Below are positions 1-14,487 of a DNA stretch of 64,000 nucleotides, one piece after another. Within the stretch, counting starts at the first letter, position 1. Each line of letters starts with the position of its first letter. Where the stretch lies: positions 1,984,001 through 2,048,000 of the forward strand of contig JAJQJQ010000025.1 of NCBI GenBank assembly GCA_028622995.1, read 5' to 3'. The notes under the pieces were generated by a model, which saw only the letters and a program-made list of their open reading frames with translations, was not told where the DNA came from and made no database searches. This stretch comes from Panagrolaimus kolymaensis (lineage: Eukaryota > Nematoda > Chromadorea > Rhabditida > Panagrolaimidae). The position numbers were made by a program, and so were the translations under genes.

Positions 1-312
1 CCCTCTTCTATTAATTCATTTTCATCATTTTTTTTTCATCAGCTATCCTGATTAGTAATGGATGCACAATGTTCTGATCCATTCAGAAAAATTCCCACTT
101 TGTTTAAAAATATTTTAATATCGATGTTGTTGCTTCTGTGCAAAATGTTTTTTTAAAGTGAGGCTTAAATTTTAAAATTTTCGATTACTTGGAATTTTTG
201 GCGTTCAGTTTATAATGATTCTTTGCTTGTTAAATAAACTTTTCAAACATTTATTAATTAAATTTAAAAAATTTGTTTAATTCAAGTACCACAACAAATC
301 TTTTTCTTAAAC
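1..312. other. AT-rich 5' flank, no gene seen
   Basis: No supportable reading frame. It lies upstream of FBX-1 and contains T- and A-runs only. The first convincing start codon is at 313. Confidence 0.5.
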
Positions 313-2126
313 ATGTCTGAAAATAATGAAGCGAATTCTTCTAATTCTGTCGTCGTCGACTCAAGCAAATCTTATCTCAAACGTAAAAGTGAAAACTTTA
401 AAGAAGATTTAGCTTCGGTAAAGCTTTACAAAATTTTTATTGAAATTTAGTTTTGCTTATTTTAGATGGCTTCGAAGCAACCAAAAATACAAACTTTGGG
501 AGTACCAGAGGAAAATGAATCTGTCCATGAAGAAGCCATATTAACAAATTTACCAAATGAAATACTTATGAGTGCTACAATTAAAAAAAATATATATAAA
601 CTAATAGATTTTGAAGGAAAAAATCTTTGAGCAAGTATCTTTCAATGATCTCTTCACTTTGGAGCAAGTTAATAAGCGGCTAAAAGAGATAACGCGGAGA
701 GTTGTTTGGCCAACAAAGCATACATTGAACCATGAAACAATAATTAAAAATACAAATTACCCAAAAATTTCAAATGAGGAAGCTTGTGAAGGATTGTATG
801 AAAAAAGCTTCATAATGTTACTAATAAATCAGTGAGCTTTAAGTTATGAAAAATAAAAACTTAGGAATATGCATTTAGCTAAAAGCAATATTTTCTCGAA
901 CTAATATTCAACATCTTGATCTGTCAATTTATATTGAAACTCTTGATGGGCAATTTTGTTCGCTACTTTCTATGACTCCACAACTTTTAATCCTTAATTT
1001 ATCTTTCAACAAAATAGAAAAAACTGATCTCCTAAATATCGCTAAATTGTGTCCATTATTGGAAGAATTAACTTTGGAAAGCTCTTTCGATGATGTTGCC
1101 TATGGAGAATCATCGGAAAAAAGAGGGGTTGAAGAAGGCTTGAAAAACATATTTATTAATTGCCCAAATATTAAATATCTCGATATTTCTGAAAATCACG
1201 AACTTCATGGCTCAATTATCTTTGCTCACATTCCATCGAAATTACAATATTTAAATATTTCGGGTTGTTCTGAACTTACTTCAAAAGCTATGAATCGGTT
1301 GGCTGAAAATGCAATAAACCTCGAAACACTAATTATGGGAAGTATTTATTCTATATCAAATTTGAACAAATTGCTAAGTAGTTTTACAAAATTGAGATTT
1401 TTGGAAATTTCAAATATGGGACAAAGAAGCAGTAAAATTATTAATTTTTCATTAATGAAAGATTTGGAAGTCCTTGGTTTGAGAGATGCAGATTTTATCA
1501 ATATTCAAACTTTGAAAACTTTATAACATTGTCCAAAATTAAAAGCGATAGAATTAAACTTTGACGACAAATCAGATAGCGAAATTTCTGATATTTTGGA
1601 TATATTAAAGTCTTTTAAATCTTTACGATATTGTGATCTCCATCCTTGTAAAAATCTTGATAAAATGATTGAAGTTGTTCAACACTGTCAACTTGAAGTA
1701 TGCACATTTTAAAATTGTGTTTTTTCTGTTTTATTAAATTTTATATTTTTAGTTTCTATCATTAAGCGATATTTATACTAAAGTTTCTGATGAAGATATT
1801 AAAACCCTTATAAAAGAATGTTTAGTAAGTTTTCGTGGCATTTATGGTAGAAGAATTTATCCTAAAAAATTTAGTCTCTTACTCACCTCGAACTAGAATT
1901 GATTTCTGAAATAAATAAAGAAGCTATTGCCCCTATTCTAAAAGAAGAATGTCCACAGCGTCAGAATGTTTTAAAATTAGTTCTTGAAAAATCAGAAGAA
2001 ATTTCTTTGCCAACAATAGCTTGCAATTGGTGTGAAGTTTATCTAATTAATGAATTTGATGCCTCACCTTTTTCCGATTTTACTGATGTTGGAATTCAAT
2101 ATCATAAACAAAAATCTCATCTTTAA
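313..2126 (+). pseudogene. FBX-1: F-box/LRR gene, probably a pseudogene
   Basis: Full-length relative of the minus-strand array in the opposite orientation. Exon 1 (313-417) encodes a short leader with an LKRK basic patch. Exon 2 (466-567) ends in the F-box start LTNLPNEIL. The F-box remainder starts at 617, the LRR exon lies near 881-1698, a small LRR exon follows, and the C-terminal module ends at 2126. Three lesions are visible. The donor after LPNEIL reads ATGAGT (568-573), where relatives have GTGAGT or GTAAGT. The F-box exon is one base out of frame with the LRR exon; the slip lies near 790-815. The LRR exon has TAA at 1524-1526 where relatives have CAA, and homology continues in frame after it (HCPKLKAIELNF). 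Each lesion would truncate the protein. The decay looks recent, because the last two exons remain open. Confidence 0.85.
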
Positions 2127-3030
2127 AATTAAATGTTTAGTTTTTGATGCTATTTATATTACTTTGCATGTTTTGTCATACCAAATATGTAATACATTGA
2201 GTATATTTTTTGACAGTGTTGCACATCGAACCACAACACTTGATTCATCATCAACAGAATTATCTTAATATGATACTAAAGCTAAAGGAATATACGGAAC
2301 TCCATGAATTTTATTATCATTTGAAACGTGTTAGATTATATTGATAGTCTCACACAATCTACGTTAAAATAATATATGAACAACAACATAAAAACAAACA
2401 TCAATAAAAATTGAAGAATTGCTGGATTCATTTTTTTGGAAAGTTGAATAATAATCTTTTAATTTTTCCAAAGTTGCAAAAACTATTGAAAGCAACAAAA
2501 AAAAATGAGCACAGAACATTCGAACTTTTAAATGCTTTCCATTCTCACCAAGATTGTCTTTCATACTATCTGTCTGCTGCGGCCAGACAAGTAACGCCTT
2601 TCGCCTGTTTTTCAATTTTTTCTCAACCAAAACTTTTACTTTTGAAATAAATTACGTTTTCGTTTATTTCACGCATTTTCTTCATTTTTATAAATTTCTT
2701 TTTCCCTATTACCTACCTATGTCTATGCTTTTTTTTGTCCATTATCATCTTTTCTCCTAACAACAAAGCTTTGAGTGAATAATGTTCTGAGTTCCCTTTT
2801 TTAACAATCTAAATCAATAACTTTTTGAAACCTTTACTAAATTTTTTTTTCATTAAGCTGTTTCAAAACGAACGACAGCTTGCGTCATAACTAGAAACAA
2901 TCAATATTTTGTTTCATAACAAAAACATTGTGACGCGTTGAAATATTTTTTTAGTTTTCTTCCCTTCGTTTTTCATATATTCAAAAATATTTAGAGCTCA
3001 GCTTTGTACCCATTCCGTGGTTTCTTCTTT
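2127..3030. other. Intergenic, AT-rich, no gene seen
   Basis: Short open frames on both strands here are low-complexity, lack splice context and resemble nothing I know. The last part should hold the promoter of the helicase gene. Confidence 0.45.
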
Positions 3031-3032
3031 AG
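3021..3032 (+). promoter_or_regulatory. Candidate spliced-leader acceptor
   Basis: A pyrimidine-rich run ending in AG lies three bases before the ATG at 3036 of the helicase gene. In nematodes this layout is typical of trans-splicing acceptors. If it is used, the message starts at 3033 and the upstream ATG at 3036 would be translated. Confidence 0.4.
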
Positions 3033-3035
3033 TTC

Positions 3036-5831
<2,796 letters not shown>

Positions 5832-5879
5832 TTTTATTTTAGTTATTTCTTTGTTTTTGTTTTCACTGTTTTTTCTATG

Positions 5880-5885
5880 AATAAA
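5880..5885 (+). terminator. Polyadenylation signal of the helicase gene
   Basis: AATAAA lies about 50 bases after the stop codon of the helicase gene, the expected place for its polyadenylation signal. Confidence 0.6.
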
Positions 5886-6315
5886 AGCTTTACTTTAATT
5901 ATTATATTGTGTTATTTACAAATTAATGAAGAGAGTTGAAAAGACACAAAATAATAACATGACTATTCAAAAATTATCGAATTTTGTGTAAATATCTAAA
6001 AAAGTATTTTTATTTCTAAATTAACATTGAATTTTTAATGTTTATTGTTTTCTTTGAATCGAAAATCTTTTTTCATCTCTACGCTTCTTCGCTTGCGTGG
6101 AAAAAGGTGAAATCTTTATCGGTTTTAATGTGTGCAACAAAAAAGAAAAAAAAATGGATATGCATATTTTTTGATACATACCAAAAAAAGGAGTTCGTTG
6201 ATATAAATATTTAATCCAAATGTTCCCTAAAATATTTATAAACAAAAAATCTTTTTTTAATTTTAATTTTACTACCAACAAAAATATTGGAAAAGATTGC
6301 TTTTGGAATTTTACT

Positions 6316-6665
6316 TTATTCATTTTCAAGTGACAAGTATCCATAATTTACTGTAAACTTTTCTAAAAAAGTTCCTAAACTTTCTTTTAAAGTTTTAAAA
6401 TTTGGTCTTTCATCGCTATTGCATTTCCAACAATTATTTATCAAAATTTTCCATTCAATCGAAATAATTTCCGGAAGTTCAAGCCTTTTTCCATCCAAAA
6501 GAAATTCAACGATATCATTTCCATCGATGCTTCCATAAGGTGTGGCACCTTTGGTGAATAATTCCTATGCTAAAACACCATACGACCAAACAACCGAGGC
6601 TTCAGAAAAAAGCCTATTTGTAAGCGTTTCGGGTGCCATCCATCGAATTAGAAGTCGACGCTGTA
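6316..6665 (-). pseudogene. Protein tyrosine kinase fragment (C-lobe), pseudogene
   Basis: The minus strand encodes the end of a tyrosine-kinase domain: RWMAPETL (the APE motif), a WSYGVL stretch, ELFTKGATPYGSIDGN, and the C-lobe end WKILINNCWKCNSDERPNF, with a stop at 6316. An acceptor (TTCAG) precedes the exon at 6666. The copy is broken. TAG at 6565-6567 replaces the usual Trp of VLLWELFT. The invariant Asp of DVWSYGV is Val. No ATP-binding lobe, HRD or DFG motif is found upstream on this strand, so only one 3' exon survives. The family is common in nematodes; I cannot say which subgroup the parent belonged to. Confidence 0.85.
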
Positions 6666-7344
6666 CTGAAGTTTAAAAATTAAATTAAATCAAAAAAGAA
6701 ACTAAATACATACATCTTTACAAAAACTCCTTTAGAGCTTTTTAAAAAGTTTGAACTGAATAAGAAACAAGCATCTTGTAAAAATAACAATTTCAAAAAA
6801 AAAGCAGTCACTTAATAAAAATGTTATAAATTATGCTTTTTTATCTTTTTTTTTAAAAACTGTTTTAGTAATCATCTAAACAACAACAAAAGAAAATGCC
6901 GATGCCGATAAATTTTAAAAATGTTGATGTCGATTTTTAAAAGACGATAACAGTAAGAAAAAGAGAAAGATGAACTTTTTTTATGGCCATAAATAACTGA
7001 AAAACAAATGCACCAATAAACAAACCAGAAAAACAACATTTTTTTATTGTTTTTCTTGGGCCAGAAAAATGCGGCTGATAAGTACCAGGTGTTTCAATAA
7101 CTTCTGAGACGGGTAAAATCGAATGTCCAACTATGAGTATGATAGCTTTTTTAAATGTGGTTTACTAATGTTTGTAGACCCAACAAAGGTGCTTCTGACG
7201 AGTGAAACAGGCTTAGATACTAGGCGGTTAATTTTGGAGTTCTGAGCCATTTAATGATAAAAATGCAAATTTCCAAATGAAAACCCTCTTAATTCGAATT
7301 TAATAATTTGGATTTGACTTGAAATCGCTAAAAAAACATTAAAA
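6666..7344. other. Intergenic, no gene seen
   Basis: AT-rich with A- and T-runs. No kinase exon upstream of the fragment could be found, and no F-box exon upstream of FBX-2. Confidence 0.45.
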
Positions 7345-7345
7345 T

Positions 7346-8355
7346 TAAGAATTTTTTATTGGAAGAACTTTTTTTAAGAAGAGTATTTTTCGACGGAGAA
7401 TCTGAGCAAGGACTTAAACAAATTTTTATTAAATGCCCAAATATTAAATATCTCGATCTCTCAGTAAATAGTAAAATCAATGGTACAAGCTTTGTTCATA
7501 TTCCAACTGAACTTAAATTTATAAATATTGACGCATGCCATGTATTTTCTTTACAAGCAATGAATAACCTCGCAATTAGAGCTCAAAACCTGGAAATATT
7601 GATTTTGTCAAGCATTGATTCAATACCAAATTTAATGAATTGTTTGAATAGATTCACAAAATTAAAGTTTTTGGAACTAACACGTTTAAGGGAACAATTT
7701 TTGGATTCCTCAAATTTGAAAGAATTGGAAATGCTTTGCTTAAAGTTTTATCTGCCTGTGGATGAAGAAACTCTGCAAGCTTTACAACATTGTCCAAAGT
7801 TGAAATCACTCGACATTCAACTTTTCTCTCGTCCAAATATCAATATTTTTGAAGGTTTAAAAGAGTGTAAAACTTTAGAACATTTCAGTATCAATGGGTA
7901 CACGAAAATTAATCAATTAATAAATTTTATTCAAAATCTCAAACTTAAAGTAATCTTTAAAATTTTATTTTTTTTCTGTTTTTATTTTTAAGTTTTTTAT
8001 TTTTCAGTATTTATCCATTTCCAACTGTGGAAGTATTAACTCCACAATTATCAGAAAGTTACTGACTGAATATGATGCAAGTTTTTTTAAAAAAAAACAT
8101 GAGATAAAAAATAGTTTTTAGTCTCTAACTCATCTTGAACTTCCTTATAATCGTCGTTTAAATTATACAGCGATTGAGCGAGCTCTCAAACAAGAATGTC
8201 CTGAACGTAAAAATATTTTAAAATTAGTTATTCAAGAACCCCAATTTGATTTACAAAATTGTAAATGGTGCCAAATTATTCCAGTTGGAAGATATTCTTC
8301 AAGAATATTTAGCCATTTTACTGATGCTAGAGTACAATACCATCGAAACGAATAA
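7346..8355 (+). pseudogene. FBX-2: 5'-truncated F-box/LRR copy
   Basis: Homology starts abruptly inside the LRR exon at the LLEEL position. The F-box, first exons and any ATG are missing, so this is a fragment. What remains is open: LRRs to the donor after QNLKLK (near 7950), a small LRR exon at 8008-8079 and the C-terminal module ending at 8355 (SLTHLELP, RKNILKLVI, NCKWCQII, FSHFTDARVQYH). The intron before the last exon begins GCAAGT instead of GTAAGT, so it would have to be a GC-AG intron. The copy could only be expressed from another promoter or as part of a fused transcript. Confidence 0.8.
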
Positions 8356-9084
8356 CCCTGATTGATAAAAAAAAAAGTTCCCATTTTTTGCTCTTTTTTT
8401 ATTTCTTATTGCTCCATTATAAGAATTCGATCATTTTATTTTTTTATTTTATGTAAAATAAAAGTTGTGAATTAGTAAATTATAAGGGTGTTTCAAAAAG
8501 TTAGTAAAATATGGCTGGCGCATAAAAAAAACCAGGAATAAGCTTGCTTTAATAAATCGGGTACGCTATAATATGTGTTACAATAAAAGTAATTTAAAAA
8601 AAAATTTAATTTCTGTTTTTCTTTTTTCTTTTAAAATTAGGAGTTTTTTGTAAACATATTTGAAAGAAATTTTTCTTTCTTTGATTATTGATTCTTTTTT
8701 TTCATTTGTTACAACAATCTTGCAACCTTTATTTTGCATCTCATGTGTTTTTTTTTCTTCCTTCCGCGCATAATCATAGTCAACAACAACTGGACGTTCT
8801 TCTTTTTTTCAACAAAGCAACCATGAACAAGTATCTTTTCTTTTTTCATTTTTTTCGGCGTCATTCAATTAAAAAATGGTTAGTGTGAAAACAAATCAAT
8901 TTATTTTTTTACAAAGCGTTTAAAAAAATGTTAAATCTTTTAAGCACTTTAATTTCTATTTTTTTCTTCTCGAGTTGTTTCAATAGAATCTCGAAGCACA
9001 CGTATCTTAAAAACACCCAATATTCCATTCAAATCAGTAAGTTTTTTAAAAAAATTAAAGATTCATAGCATAATTAAATTTCAG
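8356..9084. other. Intergenic, low complexity
   Basis: T-rich sequence between two F-box fragments. Around 8970-9040 there is a short open stretch ending in a GTAAGT donor just before FBX-3, but it does not resemble the F-box exon expected there. Confidence 0.4.
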
Positions 9085-9810
9085 TTGAAAGCAATTTTTT
9101 CTCGTGCAAATATTCAACATCTTGATCTTTGGGATTACCATGATAAAATAAATTATCAAATTTGCTTCTTATTTTCAATGACTCCTAAACTTCTAACCCT
9201 TAATTTATCCAACATAAAATTAAATGAAAAAGATTTATTTATAATTTCTAAATATTGCCCTTTGTTGGAGGAATTATCGTTGGATGGGTCGCTTAAAAAT
9301 GAACAGTGTGAAGAAGGTCTAAAACAAATATTTGTCGAATGTCCAAATATCAAATATCTTAATCTTGCTGGGAATAATACATTTTATGGTACAAGCTTCA
9401 ATTATATCCCATTGGAACTTAAATATCTTAATATTCTTAATCGCTATAGCTTAAGTTCACATGAAATGAATAACCTCGCCGAAAAAGTCCAAAATCTTGA
9501 AACGTTGATTGTAGAAAGTACTAATTCTATAACAAATGAAATGAATTGGTTGAATAGACTTACAAAATTGAGATTTTTGGAGATCACAAATTTAAATGAG
9601 AGATTTTTGGATTTTTTATGTTTGAAAAAATTGGAAATGATTAGTTTAGAATTTTATTTTAATATTAATGTTGAACTTCTGCAAAATTTACAAAACTTTC
9701 CAAAGTTGAAAGCGCTTGAAATTAGTTATACCTCTAATCAAAGAATCAATATTTTTGAGATTATACAAGAACGCAAAGCTTTAGAATATTTACATATTCA
9801 TGGTTTTTAA
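9085..9810 (+). pseudogene. FBX-3: isolated LRR exon of the F-box/LRR family
   Basis: A single open exon starts after a good acceptor (TTTCAG at 9079-9084) with LKAIFSRANIQHLDL, as in intact relatives. It runs through CPLLEELSLDGS, CPNIKYLNLAGN and the later LRRs, then ends at HIHGF where relatives continue for about 20 residues to an exon end with QLK or KLK. There is no F-box exon before it and no small LRR or C-terminal exon after it. It is therefore a fragment cut at both sides. Its last bases lie only about 160 bases from the tail of the minus-strand FBX-4, so an inversion or deletion breakpoint is likely here. Confidence 0.8.
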
Positions 9811-9973
9811 AAACTTTATTATACTTGTTTTTTAATAAAATATTTATTTCATAATTTACATATTTAACATTTTTTAAACTAAACTGCAAGAGAATTAAAT
9901 ATAAAACATTCATTCTTAGAGGAAATAGGTTTCTGTATTTAATTTGCATTCGAAAAAAGCCAAAATTTACTGC

Positions 9974-12098
9974 TCAAATTAAGATTTGCTTCTTCTCATA
10001 TTTATATTGTCCACTAACATCAGTAAAATGAGAAAAGCGATGGGGCAGATATTGTTGAATCGGAATAACTTCACACCATTTACAAGAAAATAGTTCAAAT
10101 GGAGGGCAATTTATTAACAAATAAAGAATGTTTTGACGCTGTGGATTTTTTTCTTTTAGCATTTCTTCAATGGCTTTATAAATCGAATAATCAATGCCAC
10201 CAATTTCAAAGTATGTGAGAGACTGAAAATATTTTTTAGATTGGCTCCCATTTTTTCTTGCTTTTAAAATTGACTTACATTGCATTTCATCAAAATTGTA
10301 TTTACAAATCCTTCAGTAATGTTTTGAGAATTTGAAATTGCAAAATACTAAAAAAAATTAAAAGCTTAAAAAAATGCATTTAAGACTTTTGTCAGCAGCT
10401 TACTTTCAGTTGGCAAGTTTGAATCAATTCTGTAATATGCTCCACATTTTCACAGCCAAAAAAATCACAATATTTTAAACATTTGCAATTTTTTAAAGCT
10501 TCGAAAAAATAGATATCTGGCGTGCATTTGAAACTTATTTCCAGAGTTTTCAGTTTTCGACAATGCTTTAAACTTTGCAGAGTTTTAAGGTTGCTTAAAT
10601 TGTTATATTCGAAGCTAAGCATTTCTAATTCTTTTAACTTGGAAAAATCCAAAAAGTTTTCTCCTATCCATGGAATAACTAGAAACCTTAAATTCGGGAA
10701 ATTATTAAGCCATCCATCAGATGTAGAAAAATGAATAATTAATGTTTCTAATTTATTAGTTCTGGAAGCGAGATGATTCAAAGCTTCGGAGGAAATTCTA
10801 CTACAAAAATCCATTTTTAAATATCGAAGTTTGGTTGGAATATTTCCAAAGCTCACAGTGCCTTTTAATTTGTAATTACCAGAAATATTAATATATTTAA
10901 TATTGGTGCATTTAATAAAAATATTGTTAAGGCCTTGTTCACATTGTTCACCATTTTTAAAGGATTCTTCCAAAGATAACTCTTCCAATAAAGGACAAAA
11001 TTTAGCGATATTCATCAAATCTCTTTTGTGTAATTTAATTATATAAAAACTTAAATCCAATCCTTTTAATTTGTGGCAGTGTTTTAGCGTGTCCAAATTT
11101 TTAATTGTGATTAAAGGACTTCCCATTAAACGAAGCATTTCTATTTCTTCCAAACTTGAAAAATCAAGAAGAGGCAAATTTCCAACACTAACACAAAATT
11201 GAAAGAATCGTAATTTGTTTAATTTTTGTAGCCAATTACTATAGGGTTTAAAGATTTCATTTATTGAAAATACACCAATAAGAAGGGTTTCAAGATTTTT
11301 TGCTGCTTTATTAACAATAACATCCATGACATCGGCGTGAAGATAACCATTGCAACCAGTAAGATTTAAATATTTAAGCCCAGTTGGAATATTAACAAAG
11401 CATTCACCAGGAACTCCTTCATTTCCAGAAAGGTTCAAATATTTAATCTTTTTACATCGCTTAGATAAAAATTGTAAACCATTATCAATATTTCCAATGA
11501 GCCCATTTACAAATGAAATTTTTTCTAACATTGGGCAGCTAATTGCAACGACTTTCAAGGTATCATTAGTTAATCGTAAATCAGATAAATCAAGTGAAAT
11601 AAGTTGGGGAACTAAATAAAATTGATAACAAATTTGTGAAGTAATTTTTCTATAATAATATGATAGATCAAGATGCTTAAGATTATGCTTGGTTCGAGAT
11701 AAAAGCATTTCAACCTAAAATTTTGGCGTCAAAAAACTTTTATGGAAGTATAGATTTACATACACTTTTATCATTAAAATTATTTTTTTTAGTTTCTCTG
11801 TCAGAACCATTAGCAACTGGAATAGGGGGATAATTAGTATATTTAGTTATGGTTTCATGATTAATTGTATCTCTCTTTGGCCAGACAACATTCAAAACAA
11901 CATCTCGAAGTCGTTTATTTACTCGTTCCAGGTTGAAAAGATCGTTAAAGGATACAAAATCCATAATTTTCCCCTAAAAAAGTTTTAGATTATTAAACAT
12001 ATCAAAAAATTTTTAAGAATTAAATTTGTTTTTCTTACATGGACTTCATTTGGTAGATCAATTAATATCAATGGAGGTGAGAGCTCAATTTTCGCCAT
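9974..12098 (-). CDS. FBX-4: F-box protein with a doubled LRR region (fusion of two copies)
   Basis: Exons (minus) 12098-12039, 11973-11764, 11714-10404, 10347-10279 and 10222-9974 give 632 residues, against 437-508 in the other intact copies. The start gives MAKIELSPPL then IDLPNEVH, the first part of the F-box, completed by GKIMDFVSFNDLFNLERVNK. The 1311-base LRR exon is uninterrupted and holds two complete cassettes. The first resembles FBX-6 to FBX-8 (LTNDTLKVVAISC, LKHCHKLKGLDLSFY). The second resembles FBX-12 (LHKRDLMNIAKFCPLLEELSLEES). They join inside an LDLSF-type repeat shared by both types. The C-terminus has FSCKWCEVIPI and FSHFTDV. The expected role is substrate recognition for an SKP1-CUL1 ubiquitin ligase; the target is unknown. 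Confidence 0.85.
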
Positions 12099-12232
12099 TT
12101 TTTAAAGAGATAAAATTTTTTGCGATCTAAAATTACAAAATAATTGTTTTATAAATGATTTACAAATTGTGTTTAAATAAGAGAGATTTATAACTTTGAA
12201 CATATTAAAAGTATATTGCGATGAAACTTTTG

Positions 12233-12260
12233 TTGGCTTTGTTTAACATTTCGCCAAAAT
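12233..12260 (-). promoter_or_regulatory. Dyad motif upstream of FBX-4
   Basis: TTGGC and GCCAA half-sites lie about 20 bases apart, 135-162 bases before the FBX-4 start. A similar element lies upstream of FBX-5 to FBX-9. This is a candidate promoter element shared by the array. Confidence 0.4.
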
Positions 12261-12609
12261 AATTTTTTTAAATAGAGCCAAGATTTTTTTACTTTCTTTT
12301 TTAACTTAAATTTTTAATTTTTTTTCCAATTAATTCTTAAATTTAACTTTTTATTTTCTAAATAAAACTTAAAAAAATATCAACAAATATTTAACAAAAA
12401 ATATTTTTTGCTTTTTTTTTTATAAAGAAGATTTATTTTATTCTATTGCTTTGTTAATAGAAACGTACTAGGGTGATGCGATAAATAACATAAATTAAAA
12501 AAATTTATAAACAGCAAGAAATTTTTTTAAAAAATAACCAAAGTCATAAAATTAAAAATGTTTATAAAAAGTAAACAAAAAATTGAGGAAAAAAATGTAA
12601 TATTGTTTT

Positions 12610-14178
12610 TTAACAAAGAGATTTATGTTTATGATATTGGAATTTAACATCAGTAAAATGGTTAAATCTTAATCCTTTCGAAACTCCATTTTCAATTATT
12701 TTACACCATTTGCAGGATAGTAAATTTGCCGGAGGGTCAAAAATAGCAAATTTAAGAATATTTTTACGTTTAGAATTTTCTTCTTTTAATATTTTTTCAA
12801 TCGCAGTAAAATTTAATCGGCAAGCAGCATTAAATTCAAGATGTGTAAGGGACTGAAATTATTCTATGGTTAAGAAATTTTCTTAATTTTTTTAATAACT
12901 TACATCACATTTAGTTAATAATGTTTTAATAGTTTTTCCGCTTATATACTTACAGTTGGAAAGGGACAAATACTAAAAAATAATAAAAATTAATAATAAT
13001 TAAACATTAAAAGCTGATTACTTTAAGTTTACAATTTTGAATAAGATCACATAGCTGATTAAGATTGGTTTTACCAACAATATTTAAATTTAAGTATTCT
13101 AAAGATATGCAATTTTTTAAAATTTCATAAACATCAATCATTTTGCAACAAAGAAAATTGATTTCCAATGATTTTAACTTTGGGCAATTTTGTAAAGTTT
13201 GAAGACTTTCGACGTTGACCGATTGATACAATTTTAAACTCAGCATTTCCAATCCAATCAAACTTGAAAAATCCATAAACGTTTCTTTCATATCTTGAAA
13301 TTCCAAAAATTTCAATTTTTTAAATTGACTCAACAAATTCATTGGGTTCCCTGCATAAAAAAAGTTAGACCAAATCAAAGTTTCAAGATTTTGGGCTCTA
13401 ATTACGAGGTTATTCAATGCTTGTATAGTTAAATCATAGCAATTAAGAATATTTAGAAATTTAAGTTGGGTTGGAATATTTGTGAAGCTTGATCCATTTA
13501 TCTCACTATTCTCTTCTAAATCGAGATATTTAATATTTGGACATTTAATAAAAATTTGTTGAAGTCCATAATCTCTATCTCCATTTTCAAAAGAGCATTT
13601 TAATGATAATTCCTCCAACAAAGGGCAATATTGAGCAATTTTTAATAAATCTTTTTCATTTAATTTTATTTTAGATAAGTTAAGGGTTAGAAGTTGAGGA
13701 GTTTTTGAAAGTAATGGGCATATTTGAAAATTTATTTTTTTATGATAATCAGAAAGATCAAGATGTTGGATATTTGTGCGAGAAAAAATTGCTTTCAACT
13801 GAAATTTTATTTTAAATACAAATGGAACTAAAAATTTACTTACAAATTTATCATTAAAACTATATGGCTCTATTTCTCTGTCAGAATCATTATCAACTCG
13901 AATATGGGGATAATCAGTATATTTAGTTAGCGTTTCATGATTAATTGTATCTCTCTTTGGCCATGCAATATTCAAAACAACATCACGAAGTTGCAGATTG
14001 ACAATTTCGAGTATGAATAAATCATCGAAGGACACAAAATCCATAATTTTTTCCTGTAAATTTTGTATTAATAAATATATCAACTTTATTAAATTAAGAT
14101 GAGTGTGGTAATACTTACAAGAACTTCATTTGGTAAATCTGTTAATACCGTGGTAGCGCTTGGCTCAACTTCAACCAT
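12610..14178 (-). CDS. FBX-5: F-box/LRR protein
   Basis: Exons (minus) 14178-14119, 14053-13844, 13798-13022, 12972-12904 and 12852-12610 give 452 residues. The F-box is split between VLTDLPNEVL and EKIMDFVSFDDLFILEIVN. The LRR exon runs from LKAIFSRTNIQHLDL through CPLLEELSLKCSF and CPNIKYLDLEEN to CKLK. A 23-residue LRR exon follows (YLSLSNCKYISG). The last exon has RKNILKFAIF, SCKWCKII and FNHFTDVKFQYH. No lesion was found, and the five-exon plan and intron phases match its neighbours. It is closest to fragments FBX-2 and FBX-3. It probably binds SKP1 through the F-box and a substrate through the LRRs. Confidence 0.87.
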
Positions 14179-14287
14179 TTTTTAAAAAGCTAAAAACTTT
14201 TGCATTTTAAAGTTTCAGAAAGAGTTTTTTACAAAAATTATATAAAAAAATATATATTATAAAAAATAAACTTATGAGAAACTATTG

Positions 14288-14313
14288 TTGGCTTTTTTTT
14301 ACATTTAGCCAAA
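14288..14313 (-). promoter_or_regulatory. Dyad motif upstream of FBX-5
   Basis: TTGGC and GCCAA half-sites, 110-136 bases before the FBX-5 start, correspond to the element found upstream of FBX-4. Confidence 0.4.
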
Positions 14314-14487
14314 AAAAATTAATAAAAAAAACAGTTAATCACGATTTTGTTAAATTCTTTTTTCACTTAAATTTCTATACTTTTTTGTTTCCACTCTTAA
14401 AATAATCTATTTTTTTATTTTCTAAATAAAGCTAGCGTACAACAAATATCAACAAAATTTTTACCGAGCATTACATTTTAAATATTT

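Noticed and set aside
2364..2760. Overlapping open frames on both strands
   Set aside because: Low-complexity, phenylalanine- and lysine-rich translations of T- and A-runs with no splice context.
6042..6344. 100-residue minus-strand frame
   Set aside because: Lys/Phe-rich and overlapping the end of the kinase relic in another frame; no homology seen.
8486..8520. Mariner-like terminal repeat (GGGTGTTTCAAAAAGTTAG)
   Set aside because: Only a short resemblance, with no partner end or transposase nearby.
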